A stretch of DNA of 64,000 nt, from positions 9,424,001 through 9,488,000 of the forward strand of contig NC_068569.1 of NCBI RefSeq assembly GCF_025698545.1, given 5' to 3'. The notes under the pieces are model-generated. The model was given only the letters and a program-made list of their open reading frames with translations. It searched no databases and had not been told where the DNA came from. Positions 21,880 to 35,543 of the stretch are shown here, piece after piece (position 1 is the stretch's first letter; each line of letters starts with the position of its first letter). The position numbers and the translations under genes are program-made. Source of the DNA: Gossypium raimondii (taxonomy: Eukaryota; Streptophyta; Magnoliopsida; Malvales; Malvaceae).

Positions 21880-22911
21880 GCCACTTAAGTGTTAAATTTC
21901 TAACGGCGATTGACTGTATATGCCACGTCATGTTTATACTTTCATTTTGGTCACCCAAAATTTATCTTTTTTAAGTATTAATCGAGGTAAAAAGATTAAA
22001 GATTAAAGTGAAAAAACATAGAAACTAAAATAATGCATTAAAAATTTTGACAAACTGCCGAAAGTTCTAAATTTTTTTTTCAACGTTGAAATTTTAAACT
22101 TCAAAACATCCAAATCAATTAAATAAATTATTGAAATATTTTTATCCCTTGATTGTGTCAGACGAGTTGTTACTATAATATTGAAATTAATTAATATAAT
22201 CTCCTTATAAAATTTAAAATTTTATTTTGTGTTTCCAAATTAAAATAAACTCAAAAAACTCATTTCTAATATTTTTTACAAAGCTCAAATTCTTTTGGTT
22301 ATATAATTGAATCTTTCATGCTAAGCTAAAATTAAAGAAAAATCATTTAATTAATTTAATTAATTAATTTTACCGCTTTACCCAAACAAAGAACAAGCAA
22401 TTAATTTAATTAATTGTAATGATTTTCTTTTCTTTTCTTTTAGCTCGAATTGAAAATTCAAGATTATATAGTCAAAAGAAATTTGATTATCGCATGCAAT
22501 TATTAAATATAAGTTAACATAGTTGATTTCGTTAAGGATAAATTGGAAACATAAAATAAAATTTTAAAATTTAGAGGAGCTGGTTAAATTAATTTTAATA
22601 TTATAGTAACGAATCGATTGAAATTATAAAGGGATGCAAAAGATTTCAATCATTTATATAATTGATTTTGATGTTTTGGAATTTAAAATTTCAATATTGA
22701 TTTTTCTTTTAAATTTTGGCAATGAGATAAATAAGTACAAACCGAAAATTTTGAAATACACTATTTTAGTTTCTATCAATTTTTTAGATTAATTCTTAAT
22801 GTTTTGTACCTCACTCAAAGCTTAAAGAAAAATTAGTGGCAAAAATGAAAATGAAAACATGATGTGATATGTACAGTGAATCGCCGTTAAAAACTTAGCT
22901 ATTGAGTAACC
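21880..22911. repeat. 1.03-kb foldback element, arms about 490 bp
   Basis: Outer ends pair as AACGGCGATTGACTGTA (21902) against TACAGTGAATCGCCGTT (ending 22889). Pairing continues inward with indels to a centre near 22395, where AATTAATTTAATTAATT repeats meet; for example TTGGTTATATAATTGAATC near 22295 pairs with its inverse near 22460. There is no coding content. The shape fits a MITE or foldback DNA transposon; no target duplication could be fixed. Confidence 0.8.
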
Positions 22912-24522
22912 TACCGAATAGTTTGCCTTATATATAATAATGTTATTGTTGTTAATTTGTTTCTTCTATTGCAAGTTTTATTACTTTGGTTGTTTTTCCG
23001 GTAAGCATTCACCCAAGCTAGTTAGGGTTTGTGCGTAGGCAGATGAGCCCTAGAGAAAAAAAAAAAGGTGTGCTCTCTCTTTACTCTTTAAATTATTGAA
23101 AGCAACGAATAGAGAGCCTTATTGTAAAAAGTTTTGGGGTTGATTTGGATAGTTGAGGTAAATTTAAAAATGAAAATTTGATGATTGTTTCGAGTGTAGA
23201 AACTAAATAAAGTAATTTTGGTCGTGTTCTTAATTCAAACTTTGTTTTGATTTAAATATTTTGTTTGGGAAATAAATAATTTTGGTGATGCCGACACTAG
23301 TTAATCTTTTATTCTCACTTTCCTTTTTCATGAAAAAAGAGGAAAATAATAAAAGCAATAGGGACAAATAAAATGAAATTTTAGTTCTTACTTGTCTATC
23401 ATTAGTCAAATGATTATGCTCTAAGGAAATTGGGAGATGTGAGCGAATGAGAGAAATTTTGGATTAAACTCAACTCATTTGTATTTTAACCCTTTTTTGT
23501 GATTACAGGATAATTACTTGGCGAGAAGTGGAGGATATATAGTTTGCTATTTGCTAATAGCAAAACAATCATTTCATGGGGTGGTATTGGAATAGAATAA
23601 AACAGATTTGTTTGGGGTTTATTTGTATAAATAGAATTGATGTGATTGCCTTCTTTTCCATCTTTTCAAACGTTGCAACCTTACCTAACACTTTCTTTTT
23701 TTCTAAAAAAAACATTCAACTATTATCATCCACACACTCGATTCATACGTAGTCTTTTTCACTCCTACACTGGGTTCAATCCTTACCGACTCATACTTAA
23801 AATCTGACACATGTAATTATTCCAACTGCTGGGTAGTTATCAACCATTACAGTATTGTATGAACCAAAGTTGGAGTGTAATGGAATTATTGGCAGTACAA
23901 CAATTTACATAGAAAGTGGTAGTGTACTAAATATGGAGTCAGCATCACCCAAAAAAGGAGGATACCAACTTTGCTTCACCATTGGAATTCAACTTAAATA
24001 ACAATTTTGCTTCCTCTAAAGAACCAATGTGGTTTCAGTTTACTGTCAACTATTTGGCTTTAGGTTCCTTTGTTTGTTTGTAAACCATCAAAGAATATTC
24101 ATATATATTTTATATAAATTATCAGCATGTTATCTTCCAAATATATGTATCAATAAGATATTAATATATGCAGTTAAACCTCATATAATAAATGTTGCGT
24201 GTAGTGATATGTTATATTGTACTCCAAAGAAAAAAGTTATGTTTGAAACTTGACATTATTGAGAGGGACAACCACGAAACGTAAAATGAGTAATCTCCAT
24301 ATATCATTAGAGTAATATGAATAAGACATGAAAACAATTTCATCATATCGCTTTAATTATATATTGCTGTAACAATTTAAAATTAAATTTCTTCTAGTAG
24401 AATTAATTTAAAAAATAAATTGTATATTTTTGGCACATTAGATGTAACACCATTAAGCAATCGTAATTGTTTACCTTTAAGATATTAAACAAGCTTATAA
24501 ACCGTCCCATTTTGCAATATAA

Positions 24523-24549
24523 TATAATATAATATATATATATATATAT
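24523..24549. repeat. TA-rich microsatellite
   Basis: ATAATATAATATAA grading into a pure TA run. Confidence 0.8.
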
Positions 24550-25145
24550 GTCCAATGTTCAATCAGCATATATTACAGCTGATCTGCACTTGTTTGTTTC
24601 CTCAATATTGGTCATACAGCATCTGTCAACTGGTTTATTGGCCCGAATTCGAAGGGTCGATTTCCTTTTTTAAAGGCAAATTGAGTTTTCATATTAAAAA
24701 TTGTTGGTGCGGGTCAGAAGCAGGTTTAGTTTGCTCCGCCTTCACCCACCTTCTTTATGTATAAAAAAAATCAATCTATAATTTAATATATCTTATGAAT
24801 TTAAGAATACATTAAACTTATGCATACTTAAAATGCAGTTCACATAAAATAATATAACAAAATTATCATATTAATTTCAATATATTAAATCAAAATTTAG
24901 TATCAAAAATAGTGATCTAACATTATATAAAGTTCGAGTTTAATAATAATAATAACAAGCTGTCTTCACTTATATTAAGTAATTATTAGAATTTTTATTA
25001 AACATTCATTTGATACAAATTCAAATGGTATAATCTCATCCCGTACATTATAAGGTGATGAGTTTTAAATGTAGGATAAAACACACATCATGTTAATTAA
25101 CCTCTCTCCTCTTTTCCCTTTTCCTTACTTTTTTTTTTTTCCTCT

Positions 25146-25166
25146 GTCTCTCTCTCTCTCTCTCTC
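25146..25166. repeat. (TC)n microsatellite in the zinc finger gene upstream region
   Basis: About ten TC units, roughly 200 bp upstream of the ATG at 25374. CT tracts are common in plant leaders. Confidence 0.8.
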
Positions 25167-25373
25167 AATAGTGTTAGAGTATTAAGACCTTGCAACTGTA
25201 AAATGTATGATGCCACTTTAGGAAAAAAACCTTAAATATATTGCAGAGGTTTTGATTGCTGGGTAGCATTATATTATTACTAATAAGGAAAAAAACATCA
25301 ACAGTTAACCTCTCTAATTTCTATTAATTAAACCCTTTCCTTCCCTCAACCCCACGACCAACTTAATTCTGCA

Positions 25374-26189
25374 ATGAAGCCTCCAAAACCATCAGAGCCA
25401 TCTCTCTCTGAAACTTCCACCATCATCTCCGTCTCACCTGCTGCCACCCTCACAACCTCAGCACATGATAATACGACCCTCAAACAAGATAAACAACCGG
25501 CAGCAGAAGCAAAAGAAGAAGCAACCCACCACCAAGGTGTTGATGATGATCTCGTGTTGGATCTGCGCCTCTCCAATCGAGATCAATCCAACCCAGAGCT
25601 CAATTTCATCGACTGTTTCAAGGCGGACTTGTCGGGTGATCAAGATTCTTCGGAACTGCCTCCTCAAGGTAATGAAACTGAGCCTAGAGTATTTTCATGT
25701 AACTATTGCCAAAGAAAATTTTATAGTTCACAGGCTCTGGGAGGCCACCAAAATGCACATAAACGTGAAAGAACACTAGCCAAACGAGGGCAGCGGCTTG
25801 GCGGTGGGGCAGCAGCGGCCTCTCTTTCAGCCTTCGGTTACCCTAATACACACCCTAGTCGATATTCTAGCTTGGCTTCACTTCCTTTGTATGGCTCTTT
25901 CAATAAGGCACTTGGAATTCGCGAGCACTCCATGATCCACAAGCCATCTTTAGTTCCATCGGCGCATGTTTATGGGCACAATGGATGGTCTAGACGAGCT
26001 GTTGATCAAACAAGGGCAGTCGGGCATGTTTCCAATCTGCAGGGGATAAATGGTACTGCTAAATTCCAAGGTAGTGTAGGGAAGTTTGGTCCAGCCACGG
26101 AGGGAATGAATGGACATTGGTGGGATACAGTTAACCATTTCAACAATAAAAAAGATGAGTTGAAGCTTGACTTGTCTTTGAAGCTCTAA
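25374..26189 (+). CDS. single-C2H2 zinc finger protein with EAR motifs (ZFP4-like)
   Basis: An intronless gene of 271 residues. One plant-type C2H2 finger spans about 107-129 ([20 protein letters not shown]), with ligands Cys109, Cys112, His125 and His129 and the QALGGH DNA-contact helix. The finger and the following [12 protein letters not shown] match Arabidopsis ZFP1/ZFP3/ZFP4/ZFP7. LDLRL at 62-66 and LDLSL at 265-269 are EAR repression motifs (LxLxL), so the protein probably recruits TOPLESS-type co-repressors in the nucleus. In Arabidopsis this subgroup is tied to ABA and light responses and organ development; which role applies here is not visible. An acidic, Glu/Ala-rich N-terminal region precedes the finger. 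The ATG is the first in frame. Confidence 0.93.
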   Translation: MKPPKPSEPSLSETSTIISVSPAATLTTSAHDNTTLKQDKQPAAEAKEEATHHQGVDDDLVLDLRLSNRDQSNPELNFIDCFKADLSGDQDSSELPPQGNETEPRVFSCNYCQRKFYSSQALGGHQNAHKRERTLAKRGQRLGGGAAAASLSAFGYPNTHPSRYSSLASLPLYGSFNKALGIREHSMIHKPSLVPSAHVYGHNGWSRRAVDQTRAVGHVSNLQGINGTAKFQGSVGKFGPATEGMNGHWWDTVNHFNNKKDELKLDLSLKL

Positions 26190-28988
26190 GTAGCTACTCT
26201 ACTTTCATTCTTCTTCTTCTTCTTCTTCCTAGATTATTTTTTCTTTGATTTTTAGCTGGATTTTTTGTAAATGCATTTTGGATATAGAAGGCTTGATGAG
26301 ATTATACCATTTCCAAATCTAAAAGTTGGAAAAAGAGAAAAAAAGCTTTCCCAATTATACAACTTAATTTAAGGCTTGAAATGAACTTCGATGTTGCCTT
26401 AAGCGCTATAATGTGCTAGCAAAACCATTTTAATATAAAGGTGATTCTTAGTTAACAAGTAAACGAGTTTACATATATATACATATAACTCCAAGACATC
26501 TTAATTTTAAAGAAAAGGAATGCAAATGATAGAATTGGAATCTATCATTGCTGCAAACATGTACATAAAATAACCGAGTCAAGCTAGTGCTTTATTATGT
26601 CAGGCGAGTATTGCTTTTACACGCTGTGCATTTGAACTAGATTCTCGTGTTTCCCTACTCCATGAAAATGATCCAAAATTTTATTTTGTTGTCAATTAGG
26701 GTTAATATAATTTATAGTAGCAATCCTTTTAATGTTCCTTCTTTCATACTAATTCGGAGTTCAAATTTGATGAACAATGCAATTAAGGGGGAAAGAAAAC
26801 AGAGGGTTTAAAAATCCATAATTAGGATTGCATAATCTATCATCAAGTCATTGATGCTTTGGGAAACATAATGGTCCAAAACATTGATTGTAAAAACTAT
26901 GTGTAGGATTACTTTTAGGTTGTCATTTTTAATATTATATTTATTACGGGCGGTTGTAATTGTCTCAAATGACAATATTTTTGACCCACTTGCAGTTGAA
27001 ATAATAGACCATCTCCGTTGGAGGGATTATTGGGGTGAAAAATGTAAGATGGCGCTATCAGGTTTAGCTAAGATTATAAGATACAAGTCAATTAAACGTT
27101 GTTATTATAATCATTAAAAAGATGTGTATTTATACCCAAAAAAAATGTAGTAGTAGTAAACTGTTTGGATCTAAATACAGTTATGCAAATCCAATCACAT
27201 CATGTTTCCAACATTAAATGATGGGTAAAATCTTATTTACCTAAGTGACCATATCATCATATCAAATTTGATATTGATGGGTAATCAATGATTTATTCTA
27301 CAAAACATGATTTTCCTAGAATCTTGTTGTAAACTAACTAGAAGACCTCACTGTTAATTGTGATGGGAAAACCTCGAAGTCGCATTAAGACGGGATTTCA
27401 TAAATTGACAAGCAGTTTAATCCCTAATTAATTATAAGTATTGAGAAAGGGAAAGCCCCTATTTCCGGAGCCACGTGGTGGAAATCGGATGGACTGTCAA
27501 ATCCTGGTGTTGGATTGCCTTTATCCTACTCACATAATTAACTGCCCACCTTTGAATTTTGCCTCTCAATTAAGAAACACTTTCAGATTTCTTTTGTTTG
27601 AAAGCGATGTATGAAAAACATGAAGCTATCATTTTAGCTTGAGATTAGGTGAAAATATTCAAGAAAAAGATATGCCAATAATTAAAGACAAATCCATTTT
27701 TGTTTTCCTCATTTTGATTAATTATACGTGCATGTGATATTTTGAGTTTTGTCCTTTACCTAGTAGCTTAGAATTTTTGGAATGGGAGCATGTAATTATG
27801 TCTTTCGTTATTATTATTATTTTTATGCAAATGGGGTTGTAATTTGGATGATAAACAATGATTATAAATGCTGGATTCTTGTTAGATAATGTTTTATACG
27901 GTGTGATGTGATCACTCCAATATCATCTTACTTCTCATCTTTGCTAAGCGTTAAACGATGTTACGCGGCGATAATTATGGTGTAAGAAAATTGATATGTG
28001 CATTAAATCTTTACTTACTATCAACATTATATTTATTTTATAGTATAATATATTTTCAGATTAAATTAATTTTGTTTACAATATTAATAGATTTATTTCT
28101 TTTTAACACAATACCCAAAACTATCCATATCCCCTCCCTAACCTATAAATATTTTAATGCATTCAAACCCCCATCCTCCTATATTGCCAATCGAACTAAG
28201 AATCAATCGACTTTACTTTTTAAAGTTAAAAGACATTGTAATCTTTAATTTTTCAGCAATCAATTATTATTCACCAAATATGGTAATTTTAAATCCCAAG
28301 TTATAAGATAATAAATAAATAAAATCACTACTTTACTAAGGTGCCATGATAGTATTAGCATTAATACTAAACATTACCTCACAAATATTTATATGAACTA
28401 TAACTGAACAAACCTTATCATGTTAACAAATATTTGATCTAATGCCTCAAATCCTTTCAAAGGTTATCATCCTAAGTGTGTTGGATATATATTATCTAAT
28501 TACATAAACGTTTTAAGTATTGGTTGATTAAAAAAACCATTAAACATGGACGAAAGTCGATACCTACTCAAAATCATGCACTACTATTCTTTCCATAATA
28601 ATAAAATAATCAAACACCGAATCTAAGCCAAATGATTTAACAATTTCGATCAACGTAGGTGACAAAATTTATCCACAAGGAGTTCATATAAAATAACAAT
28701 AAACCCTAAATCAATTTCTTAACACTTAGTGTGTATATAATATATATGATGTTCGCAACATCATAACTTATATCTGTAGTTTCATCCAACTTGAAAGGGG
28801 TAGCAACTAGTGGTCAGTTGGTCACCAAGTTTCCATTGCTTTTCAATGGGTGGGTTCATATTTGGCAAGTAATAGATTCATCAAGCTTTACACAAACACA
28901 ATTTCTTGTAATGGAGGCACAGATAGAATTGGTATAGCAAGTCATGATTTTGTTAACTAAAACAGCAACAAGTCAAAAAAAAACTGCT
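26190..28988. other. intergenic DNA between the zinc finger and MAM33 genes
   Basis: A (TTC)n run at 26207-26228 lies in the zinc finger 3' UTR. About 28095-28215 resembles 58310-58405 (a dispersed repeat: ATGCATT..AA, CATCCTCCTATATTG and TCGAACTAAGAATCAATC against their variants). The rest is AT-rich without recognisable genes. Confidence 0.45.
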
Positions 28989-30258
28989 CTATTTCTTCTC
29001 AATGTGAGATTTGACAGTTTGCAACCATCTAATGAACTCAGTTTTGTCTTTGTTTTTCATGTATTCATGCAAGAATATTGCAAGTCCATCATTTATACTC
29101 CTTTCCTCCAAGAACTCATAGAGTGAGTCCTGCAGTTGTTCATCCAATTCCCTGTAATGACCACAATGAAGACATAAACCAAATAAAGTCAGAAACAAAG
29201 CCAATAACCACCATTCCACTAGATGTTGAGGAAGAATGCAAAAGGAAAGCTGGTTTAACTCGAAATATAAAAAAGAAAAAAAAGGTAACGGAGGCAGGGG
29301 ACCTAAACTAACTATATGAAGCAAATAATTGTTTCATATTAGGATTGTGCAAGGTGTATTGCAGCTGTAACAGTTTTAAAGCAAACAAATAAAAAAACAT
29401 ACTTGAACTCTGGACCAGTGTAAGGATGATTCGCTGTCCTATTACACCCGCGAACATAAAATTTTTGGATATCTATGGTATTTGGCCAAGCTGAGCAGAC
29501 AATCTCCAAGACATCACTATCATCCCCCTTAGAGATGTTGACAATAAATGTTATATGAAGCTGCTCATCAGACTGTACTTGACCAGAATCAGGGACAGGA
29601 ACAGACCCGTCAAACATGGTTACATCAATTGTAATATCTTCCTTTTCTCTGAATTTTCTTTTCAATCTAATCCATTGCTCTCCTGATCGGTCATCAACGG
29701 TAAAAGAATTGAATCTGGTCGTGGGCTGCAATTAAAAGGTGAGAATTCAGAATGAGGAGTTACTTGGTTCAATTTTCCCAATATAACACTTTGAAACTTG
29801 AAATGTATTGCTTTTATTTTTAATTATTTTACGCAGAACGAAATCATATTAAGAGCCTGCTCGATTATATTCCTCGAATTACACAATAAAAGAAAGGTAA
29901 TTAAAAGTGACCATATTTTACAAGCATTGTTCTTTGAATATCAAATCAAACCCATTTTCAGCATCAAATTTCGATGTGCAATTTCTAACAAGGAACAATA
30001 CCAAAACGAAGCAATTAATAAAGAAACAAAAAAAAAAGCCAAATAAAATACTTGTTTTGGAGGGCAGTGATCGTGCTCGTATTGGATTTCTTTGCGAAGG
30101 AGCCTCAAAATGTTGTCTTGAAAAGCAGACTTACGCATATCGGAGATGTAGTCTCTGGAGTTGGAAAAGGAGGTGGAGTTTGGGTGTTGACGAAGGAGTG
30201 CGGTTCTAAGGGAAGGAGAAAAAAGGGTTCTTCTTAAGGGTCGGATTAGCCACGCCAT
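28989..30258 (-). CDS. mitochondrial glycoprotein family protein (MAM33/p32)
   Basis: Three exons on the minus strand: 30258-30052, 29725-29403 and 29151-28989, GT-AG borders, 230 residues. The N-terminus (MAWLIRPLRRTLFSPSLRTA) is Arg-rich without acidic residues, as expected of a mitochondrial presequence. The body matches the MAM33/p32 (gC1qR) family: an acidic-rich matrix protein that forms a doughnut-shaped trimer and supports mitochondrial translation and OXPHOS assembly. Typical features are VTMFDGSVPVPDSG, the acidic loop ISKGDDSDVLEIVCSAWPN, and the C-terminal YTGPEFKELDEQLQDSLYEF and FLHEYMKNKDKTEFIRWL. An in-frame ATG 90 bp upstream (30348) would add 30 residues; the downstream ATG is preferred because it gives a clean presequence. 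Confidence 0.92.
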
Positions 30259-33200
30259 TGATGCTGCCTGCCTGGAGCGCTGCTGCTTCTTTGGCGATGG
30301 ATTTTCGTTAGGGTTTAAGTTTAAGATGCCACTCTGAGGTTTAAGCATTTGGGTTTTTTTTTAAAAAAAGTATATTTATCCAGGCCCGATTCGGGAGCTC
30401 TTGAAGACGGGCTTTATTCTTTTGGTCCAATCCAGTAGTTATTCGTTTTATTATATTAGTTATTTTGAAATAAATAAATTATTTTTTCTCAATGAAAATT
30501 TTAAATTTTATTTTATTTTTATAATTGAAGGAAGTTCCTTTAATTTTATAGATAATGGATTCAAATTTCAAAAATCAAATACATTATTTTATGAAATTTT
30601 GATTTGCTAAATTTGAATATGAAATCTCCTAAGAATTATATTATTTAATTGGATTTGGATACAAATAATAATATTAGAATATTAAAAAAGGTAAAAGGAA
30701 ATACATACACAAAATTTAGATATCAGACTCTATATGAATCTCTAATCTCGAATCCAGCAATGAAGATGTTGAATTAGGATGTGTGGGGAAAGTTGTTGTC
30801 ATCATGTAATGTTGTGGTTTGATAGCTGAAACTTTAAGAATCTCGGCATAAAATTATTCACTGCAATATGAATAAAAGCAGTCATCATATTCCACACCCA
30901 AAGGGAAAAGAGGAAGAAGCTTTATGGACCCATTAGAGGGACCCTTCATTACTTTGCTCTAACTTGGGCTACCAACCCATAATTAGATTTTAGAACCTCT
31001 TTTTCCCTCCTAAACCTTTCTCTGCGCCATAAACAAGAACTTGTTTCAATTTTCACCAATTTGTCGGGTCCTACCTTCTTCTTATTTTCTTCTCTTTATT
31101 TTTCACAAGTGGATTTGGAGCTTCTCCTGAGAAGAAAACTACATTCCTCAACTTTATCCATCCAAATACTCAAGAATCTACCAGCCTGTGGAAATGAACA
31201 TCACATAAATAGCTATAATGATTTTTCATATAGAATATTTCAATGGTAAGAAATTTAAGAAACTTGCATGTCAATCGGACGACAAAATAAATATGCAGTT
31301 CCCAACAACATCCATCCCAATGACCTTCTTTTACTCTTTTTCTTTCTTCCCACATAAAATGCACATCATCCAACATTTTCAATTGGAAATGTCTTAAAAT
31401 CACTAAAAAACAGCTTCTGTAATGTTCGCAGTTTATATTGGGTTATCATATATTTCTATTTTCATTAATATTGTTTGTAAATTTAAATATTAGTGTGTAT
31501 ATATATATTTAGAAATGTTCTTCTTTTATTTTTCAAATTCTAAAATTGAAGTTTAGTGGTTGATAATTTAAAATCATTTTTAAAATTCAGATTCATTATA
31601 ATATTTGACTTCCATACAACTAAATGTTTATTTCTTATTTCAAAATGCCATACAAATAAATTTAACTGTATTAACAACTGAACTTTAATTTTTAATCTGA
31701 AAAATAAAATGATTAAGTTTTTAAAATAAAAGTACAAAATTAAATTCAAAGTAAAGAATATGATAAGATATTAATTTCGAGTTTGTTGTAGTATATAATT
31801 GTTGGTAGACTTGCTGGATGATGAAGTTATTTGTTGAATCTCGAAACAAGTATGAATCCGACTTGAAAAAACATACAAGACTTCAAAATTGAAATTTCAG
31901 ACAGTCTCGAACAATAATTTCTTTGGCTATGGATATTTTTTTTCTTATGTATTTATAAATTCATAAAAATAAATAAACAAAACATTAAACCCAAAGCTCA
32001 AACCCACTTACCCTTTAAAACTAAACAATGAAACCCAATCCAAATCTGACATTCCTCATCGGATGTTTTCTTCAGCTTCCCTGGAGCTGTGGGTCACTGG
32101 TTTACTCCACCATTTGGAGAAATCAAGATTGACCTGATATATATTAAATAGATTTTTTTTTTGATGAAGTTAAAAATAATTATAATACTCTTTATTTTTC
32201 AATTTAGAATTATTTCCACAAAACCAGATTTTCGAAGGAAATAATAAATAATTGTGTTTATTTTTAATGAATGTGTTTAAATTTTATTTATTACAACTAT
32301 TAAATTATTTACATAATTTCTTTTATATATTATATATTTAAATTTTTATTTTCTATTATTGATAATGGTGTTTAGTTAATTTCTAACACCAACTTCTTAA
32401 AAATATAAACAAAAGGGTTATGCACTGAATTGAATAATTTCAACCATAAATAAAACAATTAATAAAATGTGGAATGTCTCTGTTTTAAAATTGAAAACAT
32501 TGATTTAAAGTTTGAGGATAAATTTATCGAATTATTTAGAATTAGGATCAAGTTGATAGAATATGTAAGTGTTGAGGACTAAATATGTTATTATACTAAT
32601 TTAAAAAAGACGAATAACAAAAATAATTAATTCAAATTTAAATTTTTTTAAAGTTGAGTAGTGAGGATTTATATAATTTAGCTTGAAAATTATTTGGTTG
32701 CACATGTCATAATGATGCAACCAAATCACCATCATTCAAGGTTTACCTCTTAATTCTTAATGCGTATATGATTCTCTTAAGTATTCTTAATTCATTTGAT
32801 TGTATATTTTAATGTATTACACACGTATTTTAGGCATTAACTACTTATATAAAATCTAATAAATTGTGTTATGTAAATTTTAATACATTTATGTATTAAT
32901 ACCCCAAGTGAGGGCGCAAAAATCAAAATCTTTGGGGTCCTCCACATTTGACTTTAGAAACACAAATAATTCACCATAATAATCAAAGGTTTTATTTTTT
33001 TTTTCCTTATCCTTCCTATTTCTTTTCTCTCTCCACACCCCAAAATACAAGCATCACATCTCATTTATTTTTGGTTACAATCTATAACCATAAGACATCA
33101 CATGAGAGTTAAAGGTATAATAAACGTCACATTTATTTATATATTTAATTTTTCACTGCACTTTATAAAAGGTTATGCTCTAAATTCGTTTGTGAAATTT

Positions 33201-34101
33201 TAATACATATTAATTAAAAATAAAATCAAACTAATACAAAACACAAATAAATAAAGAATCGTAATATAACTAGACAAAATTCATCCATAATAATTGTACG
33301 TAATAAGATTGACTTTAAAACTACATATAACAACACTATAAATAGATAAAATAGCTTAACATAAATAATCAATAACAAAATTTATATCGAAAATTATCGA
33401 CTTTAAAAAACAAATTGATTGAACAAGAATTAAAGGCGGAGTGTTTGTTGTAAAAAATAATTTTAATAAAACTAAAAAAAATAAGCAAAGGGTATTTTGG
33501 AGCTCATTTATTAATTAACATTTAATTAATATCATCTCATCTTCCATACCTGTACCTAAAATGAAGATCATCAAATCATTTTATTTACTTGATAAATAAA
33601 ATTTATTGTAACCATTGCATCATAATGATTACCGTTACTTTCTCCATTTTTAAACAAAGTTTGGATTTTTTTCGTAAAATGGATTTAAAAATTAAGAAAA
33701 ATGGGATGCTTGTATTTTAAAAATATTATATAAAATGAGTTTGAAATTCAAAACTTAAATGTTATTGTTTCAAATGGTTTTTAAGTTATATGAAATAAAT
33801 TGTGTTATTAAAGTTTAAAATACATTGAAAAATATTTAACAAAGGAAGAAGAAGAAAAAGAAAAGGGCGGCACTATCTGCCGCCGATGCTGCCCATAATT
33901 AGAAGATTCTTATTCTCTACTTTACCACATTTCAAAATTTTTTAAAAATTAAAAAAAAAAAACCCAATTTGCTCTTTTTATAATATGTTACCATTCTTCT
34001 TCGTTAAACTAACGACTATCATTTTCATTAGGGAAAAAAAAAGAAAAAAGTCTCAGACTCAGTACTTGGATTAAATTTTTTTTTTTTCTGAGAACAAAAA
34101 A
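30259..34101. other. AT-rich intergenic DNA
   Basis: No gene recognised. A small GC-rich hairpin GGCGGCACTATCTGCCGCC lies at about 33867-33885 in otherwise AT-rich DNA. T-rich tracts at 34075-34090 precede the next gene. Confidence 0.45.
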
Positions 34102-35543
34102 ATGTTGTGTCGTAAAAATTCAAGCTGCGAGGAAACAGGATCTGTACCAGTGTATCTCAATGTGTATGATCTAACACCAATTAATGGGTATGCTTATTGG
34201 TTTGGACTTGGGGTTTATCATTCTGGTGTTCAAGGTTTGTTTTCTTATTACTTACTATTGTCAACTCTCCTTCTTTATATATGCCTTTCTGCTTCTAGTT
34301 TTGGATGGCAGATCTATGGTTCGGGTTTTAAATCTTTGAAACTGGGTGTTCTGTTAGATGCTGTTTTCCATTTTTAGATCCAAGAAAATAAAAAGTTGAA
34401 AAACCTTAGCTGAAGTGAAGTGAGGTTGAAGAAAATTGGTTTCTTATTTTTCTGGTATTTGTTTTATTGATAGTTTTATGAAGGAGCTGATTGTTGGGTT
34501 ATTTGGGTGGCAGTTCATGGGGTTGAATATGCGTTTGGAGCTCACGAATATCCAACAACAGGGATCTTTGAGGCAGAACCAAAGCAATGCGATGGGTTCA
34601 CTTTTAGGAAGTCGATTTTGATTGGGAAAACAGAGTTGGGGCCTGCAGATGTGAGGGGAGTGATGGAGGATTTAGCTGAGGAATACAAAGGAAATGCGTA
34701 CAATTTGATCACCAAAAATTGCAACCATTTCTGCAATGATGCTTGCATCAGGTTGACTGGGAATCCTATCCCAAGCTGGGTTAATCGCCTTGCTAGAATC
34801 GGTAACTCTGCTTTTTCAATTAATGATAAAATGGGTTCTTTTTTCATTCAATTTTGCTGTTATAAGTCGCCAAAGAAACCGATAAATCAATTGCCCTTCT
34901 GAATTCTTCTTTTTCTTCTTTTACGGAATATAATGGTTGAAAGTGTCAAGAAAGCAAGAACCAGAGTCAATGCTTTAGTCAGTTTTACGTTGTCCAGATT
35001 CATATTAAGTGACAAATATAGATATATATTTTTGAAACAGAGCATCCTATTCCATATCCTATGAATATATGCTTAGATATGAGTACTTCAAGGAAAAATT
35101 AAATCTAAATAACATTCTTTGGGTTTGATAAAATGATAAAAAAAACTGCTACTTGGTAACTTGGAAACTTTTGAATGTAACAACAGAAATAATTAAGTTT
35201 CTGGTTTTTATAAGATTCCCCCAATAATTTCTGTTTTCTGAATTTGATTTTAGAGGATAATGGGGTGTATAAAGAATGACATGTACTGGTGATTGTAGGG
35301 TTCTTCTGCAACTGTGTTCTTCCGGTGACTTTAAATGCAACCAAAGTGAGGCATCACAGAATTGAAGACAAATCCAGTGAAGGAGAAAAGAAGAAATTGA
35401 CGAACGAATCCAACAGATTCACATCATCTTCAAATTCTTCATCGAATTCATCGCCATCCATCACTCAAAGCAGGGGTAGAAGCCGAAGCAGACGCTCACT
35501 TCCCCCTTCTTCACCATTAGTTATTGCTCCTCCGTCATCTTGA
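34102..35543 (+). CDS. PPPDE/DeSI-type putative deubiquitinase or deSUMOylase
   Basis: Three exons: 34102-34234, 34514-34801 and 35299-35543, giving 221 residues. The PPPDE fold occupies about 15-145. His40 in GVYHSGVQ and Cys114 in ITKNCNHFCND are the expected catalytic pair of this permuted papain-like peptidase family, which cleaves SUMO or ubiquitin conjugates. The core YPTTGIFEAEP and WVNRLARIG match the plant DeSI-like proteins. The C-terminal tail (about 165-221) is Ser-rich with RGRSRSRRS, an RS-like basic cluster, and is likely disordered. Plant members are often annotated as DeSI-like At4g17486-type; the substrate here is unknown. All junctions keep the frame and the gene looks intact. 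Confidence 0.93.

Larger units (their letters stand above)
22912..25373. other. AT-rich intergenic DNA upstream of the zinc finger gene
   Basis: No gene seen. About 24120-24300 resembles 59740-59925 (TTGTACTC, AAAGAAAAAA, CATTATT, AGAGGGA in the same order), a dispersed repeat pair. The last 200 bp include the presumed leader of the zinc finger gene. Confidence 0.45.

Noticed and set aside
30259-30348. 30-residue N-terminal extension of the MAM33 protein
   Set aside because: In frame but lacking presequence character; the ATG at 30258 starts a typical mitochondrial presequence.
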